A DNA stretch of 64,000 nt from positions 17,554,501-17,618,500 of the forward strand of contig NW_024466607.1 in NCBI RefSeq assembly GCF_017591425.1, given 5' to 3'. This document shows, in pieces, positions 11,759 to 21,000 of the stretch. The translations under genes were made by a program, and so were the position numbers. The notes under the pieces were generated by a model. It had not been told where the DNA came from. It made no database searches and saw only the letters and a list, made by a program, of their open reading frames with translations. The DNA comes from Ochotona curzoniae. Taxonomy: Eukaryota > Chordata > Mammalia > Lagomorpha > Ochotonidae. Position 1 is the first letter of the stretch. Each line of letters opens with the position of its first letter.

Positions 11759-14700
11759 ATGAAGAGACCCAGTGAGTGGGATCGGGGGCTGGGCATTTAG
11801 GAACCCCTTCTTCTGGGTGGTCTCTGAACCCACCCGGGGTACCTGCGAGCGTGGGGGGCCTGACGTTGTGCGCCCTGCCCTGGCCCGGCCTGTGCCGACT
11901 GAGTCGGACGTGGGTCGCACTGCGGAAGGGAGGTTGTGCCGGAGGGTGGAGAGCGAGCGAGCGAGCCCGGGTGTCAGGGCCGCGGTTTTCCGTTCTTTGG
12001 CCACGTGCAGTCGGCCCCACCGGGCGGGGAGCCATTTTCTAAGCACCAAGTGGCTGTCCTTCTGGGTCTCTGATCCAGTAACGGAGACGATTGGTGCGGG
12101 GGTTTCGTGCTCCGTTCTGATCTGTTGAGTCACAAAATCTCTGGGATTTGAGACCACCACGTATGCTCTAAGATTTATTTCTTTTTATTTCAAAGAGTTA
12201 CAGAGGGAGAGATCTTCCATTCACTGATTACTGCCCAGATGGCGGCAACAGCCAGAGCTGGGCCTCCCACGTGGGTGCAGGTGCCCAAGCACTTGGGCCG
12301 TCCTCCCCTTCCTCTCCAGCCACTTGAGCAAGGAGCTGGGTTAGAAGTGGAGCAGCCAGGACACAAACCAGCACCTCCCGATGGAGAATTATTAGCCTAC
12401 TACCCATAGCACCCTCCCATCCCCATATGATTGTTAGTTTTCACAGATCATGACTTAATAGACAAAGAAAGGTGGGACCCCACCCAAAAAGACCAAAACC
12501 TAAAGCAGTCCGTTTGTGATGTGTTTCTTTGCAGAGTTAAAGAAGGCGAGTAAACGCATGACCTGTCATAAGCGGTATAAAATCCAGAAAAAGGTAATAT
12601 TGCGCTTGGAAGAGCTGTACTAAAGACATAGCTAACCTAATTTCTGCCTGGTCTCTTTACGAAAAAGTCTGGAGTAATGGTTTAGCTTTTGGGAAGGGCA
12701 CTCCGATAGGCTGGCCGCAGGTGTGAGTTCCTGAGCAGCAAGAGTGCAGCTTTGTGTCTGGTGACAGTCTGGAAACTGACATGCTCGTGAGCACAGATCG
12801 CCCTTTGTTACTGTAGGATTCCAACTAAAGAGCCATGCCTCTTGGACATTGTACAGGATGCACTAGATTGAACCCATATTGATTTCTCCCTTGAATTATG
12901 TTTAGGAAGGTATCTTTCTGTAAGCTAATAGAATGCTTTGTCATAGATTCGAGAACATCATCGCAAATTGAGAAAAGAGGCGAAAAAACAAGGTCGCAAG
13001 AAGCCGAAGAGAAAAGACCCTGGAGTTCCAAACAGTGCTCCCTTTAAGGAGGCTCTTCTCCGGGAAGCTGAACTAAGGAAACAGCGGGTACGCACTGGGA
13101 GCCTGGGCTTGCCATAAAGGGGTGGCCCAGCTGTCACCGGCTCACCCGTGTCTTTTGTGACTTGGGCCCAGCTGGAAGAACTGAAACAGCAGCAGAAACT
13201 TGACAGGCAGAAGGAGCACGAGAAGAGAAGAAAGCTGGAAAGTGACATCAGTGCTCAGCCAGCGGACGGAGAAGCTGGGAAGGTGAGTGTGAGGGACGGG
13301 TAAGCTCTGATGTGAGGGTAATCACACGTGGGCAGGGGCTGTCTACCTCTGGGGAAGGCCAGAGCAAGGCACGTTCTGTCCTGCCTGTCTCAAATGGCAG
13401 CATGCCGCGCAGTGCCCATCAGTTCTGCAGGACAGAGGTGCACAACTGCAGTTTTTCTGATTCTTGGATCTGTCGCCCCTCCCCTCCATGTTTGTTTTCC
13501 AGGCACCTACGCAGTGCAAATCTAAGAACAAAGCCAAATCAGGCAAACAGAATCCGAAGAAAGTTCACTGCCAGGAGCTTAAAAAGGTATCTTAGTCTAG
13601 GTTAGTGCCTAAAAATGATGGTGATGTGTATTGACTTGGGAGTTTTGAAGTTTGAAGAAACTTGTATTTTGGTAAGTAATGTAAAAATACAGGTATCTAA
13701 AGTGATCTATTAGAACCTGAATGATGGGGATCAGGAAAGGGGGGTGTCTTGTTGGTGTGTTTTCTCCCCAGCACTCCATCCCTGTACCCATTTCCCCACA
13801 GTCACTTCCCTCCATGGTTAGAACCTGACCTGCCCTCGCAGTAGCTTCTGCTGAGGTCAAAAGCATTGGTCAGACATCCTGATGCACTTTGGGAGCTAAA
13901 ACATTAGACAGCAGAAGATATTTCTATTTCTGAAACCTACATGGCTTGTCGGCCCATTTATGTTACTTCCTGGGTGAGAAATGATAAGCGTGTCAGTATT
14001 CTTCATGCCAAAGTGAAGACATGAGATCCAACTCTGAGCTCACCATATTGCCAAGTGGATGACGCATGTTCTGAGAGTCAGGAACGCTGTTCTGATGGCT
14101 TCTTCCTTGACAGGTGCTTGCAGCCTCAGATGTTGTGCTAGAGGTGCTAGACGCCAGAGATCCTCTGGGCTGCAGATGTCCTCAGGTCGAAGAGGCCATT
14201 GTCCGCAGTCACCAGAAAAGGCTGATTCTTGTATTGAATAAATCAGGTGAGCAAAGGGGGTGTCTTTGTCTCCCTCACGCACTAATGAGGTATGAGGAAA
14301 ATATCGAACAGTCTGATTGTCATTGAAGACTGGTAAGATCCAACTCTGACCTCAGTAAAACTAGTGCGTGTGCCCTCCGATTGGTGGACAATGTGCTGGG
14401 AAGTGGAGTGCTCCTATATCCTGCCTGTTGTGTGGTATAACTTCATGCAGGAAGCAAAGTTGGTGGCAAATTCTCTCCTGCAATGCCAAGTGTTAGTTTT
14501 AGACAGATAATTTAGGATGTATGTGATGAAATAAATGGAGTACAGAATTAGATTCCTGGATGTGAGCAGAATAGAATTTTTTGAAACCCAAAGTGGGATG
14601 TCAGGGTCACAGCAAATGGTGCTAGCTGGGGGTAAGTTCTGAAAGCATAGCTCTTGGGTTTTTAGGGTTAGATTCCAGACCTTTTACTCGGTCCTAAAAG

Positions 14701-17594
14701 AATGAGCAATGTGAAAAGTGGAATGTAGAATCGTGAATCCTGAGCTCTGCTGGTTAAAATCCCTACATAGGAACTAGGAAAAGATAACTCATGAGATCTA
14801 ATCTTAAGGCAGTTTTGCTAACTCATCTTGGTAGTTTTGTTAACTCATCTAAGTAAAACGACCAGGTTAGAGCTTCTGTCTTATCCCCATTTCCCATCAG
14901 ATCTGGTTCCAAAGGAGAATTTGGAGAGCTGGCTCAATTACTTGAATCAAGAACTGCCAACAGTCGTGTTCAGAGCTTCAACCAATCTGAAGGACAAGGG
15001 GAAGATACCCGAGGTGCATACAATTTACCTTTGGTGGGAAGGGTGTTTCTTTCAGATTTTTGGTGGTTGAGATATGATGAGTATAGAGTCTTGATTTCAA
15101 AAAATGAAAAGATACAAGATCCAACTCTGATTTCACCCAAAGACCTGAAAGGCAATAAATAGAAGCTGATCTTTAAGACTCAGGGAGTTAGATTGCTTGG
15201 GTTTTTATCTGTTATGTGATAAGAATAGTTTAACTAGTTTTAATTTTAACATGTGAAGGCAAAGAAGAAAGCTGCTGCATTCAAAAGTACAGTCTGTATT
15301 GGGAAAGATGGCCTTTGGAAACTTCTTGAAGATTTTCAGAAGACTCAAGGCAAAGCTATTCAGGTTGGAGTAGTTGGTAAGTTTTGGTTTCAAACCTCTG
15401 CTTCTACCCCCACCTCCCAAAAACAATTTAAAGGGGAAAAATATATAAGTACTTGCTGACAAATTTTGTCCTTTGCCAGACTGATCTCTGAAGGGTTCTA
15501 AAAGCTCCCGAGTTCAGTTTTTTCCTTCCCTTTCATTACTTGTACAAGAAATGAAGAAGCGACAATTGATCTTAGTGTTGATGTGAAGACGCTCAGATCC
15601 AACTCTGATCTTGCTCCAGACACTGGACATACAACGAGGCAGCACATACTGCATGTTACACCTGTCATTTCCCATTTGTTGTAGGTTTCCCAAATGTGGG
15701 GAAAAGTAGCATCGTTAATAGCCTAAAACAAGAACAAGTGTGTAATGTTGGCGTATCCATGGGGCTTACAAGGTAAATAAATTGAACTGTTTCGTATTTT
15801 ATAGATTAAATACTGTTTTAATTTGGTTATTTTAGGAACTTGATCTCCTACTTAAACCTGTCAGTAAAAAGAGAATGAGGCCAGCATTTAGGGAAGGAAC
15901 TGGTCAGAACGGGACAACTGTCTACTGTTGAGTCTGGAAGGAGGGACACTGCCTCAGAACCTGGCATTGGGAATTGAGCAGAAATTGGTCGGGTAGAAGG
16001 AGGGCTAATATACTGCTTCTCTTAAAAAAGGCTGGGTACACTGGATCTTACGTAAACATGAAGCAAATGATGATACACTGGATCTGACTGTCTGTGCTGA
16101 GCTTGTTCAATCCAACCCTGAGCTTCATGTTCTGTCTTGTACCCTCCTGAGAGGCCATCCCTGTCGCCTGCACTGCCAGAATTCCTCTCTTGTTTCAGGA
16201 TCATGCAGGCTGTCCCCTTAGACAAACACATGACAGTCATCGATAGCCCAAGCCTCATCGTGTCTCCCCTCAACTCCCCCGCTGCCCTGGCTCTGCGAAC
16301 TCCAGCAAGTATTGAAACTGTGAAGCACATGGAGGCTGCTGATGCCATCCTGGCCCAGACTGACACGCGGCAGGTACAAGAGTCCTTCCCTGAGCACTGC
16401 TGAGTCACTCATTGTATGAGTTTTTTAAATTGTAAAATTGTTAAGATTTTTAAAAACCAAATAAAAGTTCCTGTTTTGGTTTTTTTAAGGTAGTGTTGAG
16501 ATACACTGTCCCCGACTACAAGACTTCTCTGGAATTTCTGACTGCGCTTGCTCAACGAAGAGGTCTGCACCAGAAGGGTGGGAGTCCAAATGTTGAAGGT
16601 GCGGCCAGGCTGCTGTGGGCCGAGTGGACAGGGTGAGGCTTCGCTCCACTGCTATTTTGGTGATCACACACAATAACTGATTTTTGACACACTGTACTTT
16701 TAATACCAGGGCCTCCTTTGGTTACTACTGCCAAACTCCTACATCCTGGGTGACTCCTCCCTATTTTAATGAGAGCACTGTGGCAGACATGAAGACAGAC
16801 TTGAATCTGGAAGAACTTGAAAAGCACAATGCACGCAGTATACAAGGTGGGTGTTTCACTGCTGGCATCACTTGACAGGTTGATTTGTCTTAACAGTGTT
16901 TACATTGGCTTGGTTTCTGTCCTAGCCATCAGGGGCCCCCGTTTGGCCAGCAGTGTCCTCTTCCAGTCTACGGGCATGACAAATGGAGTACTAGAGGAAA
17001 GCGAAGTATCTGAACCGTCTGCGAAACGCAAGAGGAAGGAGAGGGTGGAAGAGGAAAGCATGGACAGTGACCAAGAAAGCGCTGATGGTAGAGGAAATGT
17101 AAGTGTGTTCTCTGAGTTATTTAAAGCTGAAGTGAGTCTTCCGGCATTATAATCTGAGGAGTGGCTGGCTATGGGTACAAATTATTTTGTAATTGACTGG
17201 AAGAAGCCCCATACAATTGAGGTGTTTGATTCAGTAACCTTGACCAAGGCGCTAGTTAAGCCTACCAAGAGTTAACATACACCACTAACTGGATCACTGA
17301 GATGGAAGGGGCCACTGATTGGGTGCCACTCTTCGTGTCTTACAGGAAGAGCTCTCAGACAGACCCCCTGTGGAAGAGAAGGAAGTGCTGCCCGAGGAGT
17401 CCACAGCAGGTGGGTATGGGGCAGAAGGGTTGCCAATGGGTCAGCATGCTGTGGGGTTGCTGTTACTAATTGTAGTATAAAACTTTGCTTGCTTTCTTTT
17501 CCTTCCAACAGATAAAGAGTCTACAGGATCTGTTATTTTGGATAAAGCAACTGAAGATGACGATGCGTATGACTTCAGTACAGATTATGTGTGA
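11759..17594 (+). CDS. GNL3: Nucleostemin (guanine nucleotide-binding protein-like 3)
   Basis: Nucleolar GTPase of the circularly permuted YlqF/YawG class, involved in ribosome biogenesis, stem-cell proliferation and p53 control. Fifteen exons: 11759-11771, 12535-12593, 12947-13087, 13172-13282, 13503-13586, 14114-14246, 14901-15013, 15259-15376, 15685-15772, 16199-16373, 16490-16632, 16710-16846, 16926-17098, 17346-17409, 17512-17594. Phases join without a break to 544 aa (human about 549). The N-terminus is highly basic (nucleolar targeting, about 1-50), followed by a charged coiled-coil stretch. Permuted G motifs appear in order: NKSD (G4) at 178-181, the P-loop GFPNVGKSS (G1) at 258-266, and DSP (G3) at 302-304. 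The acidic C-terminus ends [11 protein letters not shown]. The start is the MKRPKLKK methionine, split by intron 1 after 13 nt. Introns host box C/D snoRNAs. The acceptor of the eighth exon appears shifted by 6 nt (see findings). Confidence 0.97.
12173..12415 (-). mobile_element. Old C-SINE in GNL3 intron 1
   Basis: Reverse diverged copy; the only C-SINE I see in GNL3. Confidence 0.75.
13973..14044 (+). ncRNA. SNORD19: Box C/D snoRNA, SNORD19 family (GNL3 intron 5)
   Basis: Terminal stem GGTGAG (13973-13978) pairs with CTCACC (14039-14044). Box C is ATGATAA (13981-13987, one off consensus) and box D is CTGA (14034-14037). The guide directly before box D, AGATCCAACT, pairs with 18S rRNA AGUUGGAUCU, placing the fifth base from box D on the G known as Gm683, the SNORD19 target. 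It should be released from the spliced intron. Which human SNORD19 paralogue it matches cannot be decided here. Confidence 0.88.
14286..14354 (+). ncRNA. Box C/D snoRNA, SNORD19 family (GNL3 intron 6)
   Basis: Stem TGAGG (14286-14290) pairs with CCTCA (14350-14354). Box C is ATGAGGA (one mismatch to RTGATGA), box D CTGA at 14346-14349. The guide AAGATCCAACT gives 11 bp with 18S rRNA at the Gm683 site. An internal CTGA and a TTGAAGA could serve as D' and C'. Confidence 0.82.
14785..14812 (+). pseudogene. Possible decayed SNORD19 3' half (GNL3 intron 6)
   Basis: CATGAGATCTAATCTTAAG resembles the 3' part of the intron 5 snoRNA (14 of 19 positions by eye), but both the guide and box D (TTAA for CTGA) are broken. 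No convincing box C lies at the right distance. Confidence 0.35.
15067..15136 (+). ncRNA. Box C/D snoRNA, SNORD19 family (GNL3 intron 7)
   Basis: Perfect box C ATGATGA (15074-15080) and box D CTGA (15127-15130). The guide CAAGATCCAACT gives 12 contiguous pairs with 18S rRNA at the Gm683 site, the best match of the four copies. The closing stem is weaker than in the others, so the ends are approximate. Confidence 0.85.
15545..15613 (+). ncRNA. Box C/D snoRNA, SNORD19 family (GNL3 intron 8)
   Basis: Stem CAAGA (15545-15549) pairs with TCTTG (15609-15613). Box C is ATGAAGA (one mismatch), box D CTGA at 15605-15608, guide AGATCCAACT as in the sister copies. TGATGTGAAGA in the middle may supply C'. 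Confidence 0.83.
16057..16129 (+). ncRNA. SNORD69: Box C/D snoRNA SNORD69 (GNL3 intron 9)
   Basis: An 8-bp terminal stem (CATGAAGC 16057-16064 with GCTTCATG 16122-16129) closes a perfect box C ATGATGA (16067-16073) and box D CTGA (16118-16121). The guide CAATCCAAC can pair 9 bp with 28S rRNA GUUGGAUUG; the fifth base from box D faces the G that SNORD69 (HBII-210) is known to direct, Gm4464. Position in a GNL3 intron agrees with the human SNORD69 host gene. Confidence 0.85.
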
Positions 17595-17688
17595 CAGAAT
17601 CCTGTCATTTTGTGAGGGATTCTGTGTATATCATGTGTGGTTATGTTATAACATTGTAAATTTTGTGAATATGTATCACAATGTGTGC

Positions 17689-17694
17689 AATAAA
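17689..17694 (+). terminator. GNL3: GNL3 poly(A) signal
   Basis: AATAAA lies 95 nt after the GNL3 stop codon, giving a short 3'UTR of about 115 nt. Cleavage is expected near 17705-17715. Confidence 0.85.
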
Positions 17695-17778
17695 CTTTAT
17701 AATACTCCACTCATCCGATATATGATGTGGTAGGTTTATCTGGAAACAAAAAAGTCACATTTAAACTGAAAAATAACT

Positions 17779-17784
17779 TTTATT
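17779..17784 (-). terminator. GLT8D1: GLT8D1 poly(A) signal
   Basis: TTTATT on the plus strand is AATAAA for the minus-strand gene, about 240 nt after its stop. Cleavage is expected near 17755-17765, leaving only about 50 bp between the two convergent 3' ends. Confidence 0.75.
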
Positions 17785-18023
17785 TACACATAAGAAGCAA
17801 GCTCTGTCAGCCGCCTCAGTCGCAGTGCTGGTCACTCAGCAGTGGTAAGGCAGGAGCAGCGTATCCAAAGTCCGTCTGGAAGCTGACTGCCAGATTTGTT
17901 GCCTTCCCCAACTGCACTGTCTGAACAGCTGCTATACAGCTATGCAGAAGCCAGCAACTGTTAACTTCCCACACAAAATAGTCTTCTAGGGATTCTTGAG
18001 AAATGTTTCTAATTTTTAAATCT

Positions 18024-21000
18024 CTACTTTATGTTTGAGATCTCTGTATGTCTTCGGATGAGGTTGAACTTGCCTGTTGGATCGGGAACATACCATTTTT
18101 CCCAGATGTCGGTGTAGGAAGCAGTTCTTCCCCAGGGCTTAAAGTGTCCATTCCAGTGGAGTAACTTGGCAGCCTTTACAAACTGGGGTGAATATCGTTT
18201 TCCAGCACTGGAGCCTTATTAAGAAAAAGAACCAAACGGCTGTCAACAGTCACGCAAGATGATGCCACACCACAAATGAGCCTATCCCATCCCCAAGAAT
18301 AGTTCTTTAGACACCAGTTCTCGGTTAGCCATGCTTACCTAGGTGGCGGACGTTCCACATGGGGTCAATGGTGGAGTGCTGCTGGTAAAACACGATGAGC
18401 AGAGGAGGTGTGGTAATGCTGCCAGCCAGCGTTCTGCTGTACAGCCCCTCTCTTGGAGGGACAAATAACACATCAGTCACGAGTACTATACAGTGGACAC
18501 AGGAGTCTGCTAGGTCAGGAACCTACTTACTCTACATTGAGTCTCATCCACTTTTCCAACTGGCTCGTTATGTTTTGACGTTTCCATTCGGTCATATTTG
18601 CAACAAAAACTCCAGGATTGAATGAGCAGGTGCTGGCTTTCATGGACAGTTTACGAATTCTTTCCTTTTTATAATCAAGATAGCCAATGTAGTTGTACTG
18701 AAAACACAAAAGGGATGTGTATGTTTACTGCTTGAAATGGAATAGTTTTGCAGCTGGTGAAAGCCAGAGTGGACATCTGGACTGGTGGTTAAGGTGCTGG
18801 CTAGGATGTGCATTTCCAGTTTTTGGTTTCAGCTTTCTGTAATTGCACACCCTGCCTGCAAGGTAGCCAGTATTAAATCAAGCTGGGGCCCTGCCACCCA
18901 TGTGAAAGACACGGAAGGAATTCCTGGCTTCCAGGTTTGCCCTGGCCCAACTCTAGCCATTAGAGCATTTGAGAAGCAAACCAACATAAAACTCTGCCTT
19001 TCAGGAAAATCACTTAAAAATTTGAGATTTTAATTTTTATTGGGAAAGCACAGCGGAGGAGAGATGGAGAGGAAGATCTTCCATCCACTGGTTCACTATC
19101 CAAGTGACCACAATGGCCAGAGCTGAACTGAGGCTTGGGCCGTCCTTGACTGCTTTCCCAGGCCACAAGCAGGGAGCTGGATGGGAAGCAGGGCTGCAGG
19201 GACATAAAATGGTGCCTATATGGGATCCTGGCACATGCAAGGTGAGGACTTAAGCCACTAGGCTACCATCCCAGGCCCCAGTTAAAATTTTTTAAAAATA
19301 AAGTTGGATTGTAAAACTATGGCTTCCAAGTTAAGATAGAAAACCTGCATTTTTAAATAAGAGACCAGATGTTAGAGAATTAGGTTGGCGAGTTCTAAAT
19401 ACCTACAGAAAAGTAGGCTTGAGTTTTGAATTGTGAGTTTGCCACTTCCCATCGAACCCTTGCAGCGTGCAGGGCATCTCCTAAGTGACCTACCTGGTTC
19501 CCTGCTCCACGGATGACAACTTTAGTAGAGACTGAATCACAGTCTTCTGAGAATGCAGCTGCATGCCCTGGCTTTAGGGGTGTGTTGTACAGGGCAAGAA
19601 TATCACCTGAGATAAACAAGCACTGAGGATTAACATTTCCATTAGGAGATTAATGGACAGCAAACAGCATGCATGGTAATAGTACATTATTTGGTACCTT
19701 GCACGATCACATCATCATCCATATAAATGGCCTTCTTTGCACTGGGAACCAGAATTGGCAAGTAGAACCTTGCAAAAGTTAACTGGAAAAGGAAAGAAGC
19801 ACTGGCATAGGAAATTGTAGTAGCTGTATTCATATCTACACAGAAACTGCTAGAATGTTCTCAGTATCCTTGAAGATAGCCAAAAGACTCAGTCTAGGCT
19901 TGTTCCCCTGGAAACTGCATTGTGCCCGGTTGTCTAGGAATTCCATTGATTCCCCAACACTCCAAGTACAAACAAGGATGTCTGGAACTCACAGGTTTCA
20001 TGGATTCCCCCTGGTTAGGATCCTCCTTTACTTTCCCATCCAAGAGTGAAGTATCAAAGTTCACAATTTTGTACCTGATGTTTTTCAAGGAACCACTGTT
20101 GAGCCAGGACCTAATGAAGATGAAATACCAGATTTCAGTTCCGCATAATCATGCTTCCAAGCCACAGCCTTATCTTTGTCCCTTCCTAGCACAGGCATAA
20201 AGCAACGTAACAAGCGCCGTGGGTCAAGCAGGTGTCTCCCAGTTCTGCTCAATCATGGACCCTTCCTCAACAAGATGCTATGGCAATGCTCTTCTCACAT
20301 GAAAACTTGCTATGGAACTGGGAACATCTCACCATCACGTGGGCCATTCAATTCACTCTCCAAATACACATGGGTGAAGAAAATCAGTCAAAACAGTAGG
20401 AAAAGCTTATCTGTTACCTACCAATTGTTCTAACTCACCCAGTCTGAGACACTGGTTTTAACAAAAGCCAGTATTTGCACAGACGTACTGCACATCTCTT
20501 CTAAACCTGCTTCAGATCAGCATTTTGTAGACACCTGATATATAATCAATGCAGTGTTCCTATTTTGGCTAAGTTCTGAGTTTTTGCATTGTGGGAAAAT
20601 CATATTGACTTCTATAAATAAGAACCATGGAGAAAGTCCTAAGGACACAATGTTTTAAAGCTTTTACAACTGTAAGTCTGTCAGACAAGCTGTTTTTTCA
20701 AAGAATATGCGCTAAGTCTTCATTCATTTTCAAAACAAAGTATCCATCAGATGTTTAATTACAGTTGAATAAGGATCATTCACAGGTGACTGCTCCGTGA
20801 GGTGTATTTCTGCCCTATGCTGAGATGTGGCAGCTGGTTACCCAGCATCTGGATCAGGTGTGTTCACATCTACACATGACCTTGCTGCTGTTTCCAACAC
20901 CCTTCCTGCTCCAGCCAGACTTGTCAGAGCATGTCCATGAGACAGGAAATTTGTGACTTATAAATTAACATCTTGCTTGCTTCAGTAAGAAAGTGTTATG

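Larger units (their letters stand above)
11130..11770. promoter_or_regulatory. CpG-island bidirectional promoter of PBRM1 and GNL3
   Basis: The stretch is very GC- and CpG-rich and lies between the PBRM1 first-exon donor and the GNL3 start codon. It contains a perfect palindromic CRE (TGACGTCA, 11651-11658) and a canonical CACGTG E-box (11691-11696) about 60 bp upstream of the GNL3 ATG. No TATA box is evident. GNL3 is known as a MYC-responsive gene, which fits the E-box; use of these sites is inference. Confidence 0.75.

Noticed and set aside
11039..11775. Long open frames on both strands in the CpG island (up to about 200 codons)
   Set aside because: GC-rich sequence lacks stop codons by composition; translations are Arg/Pro/Ala-rich with no family resemblance, and the interval is non-coding exon plus promoter.
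14519..14643. GTGATGA at 14521 as another snoRNA box C
   Set aside because: The first suitable CTGA is about 110 nt away with no closing stem and no recognisable guide.
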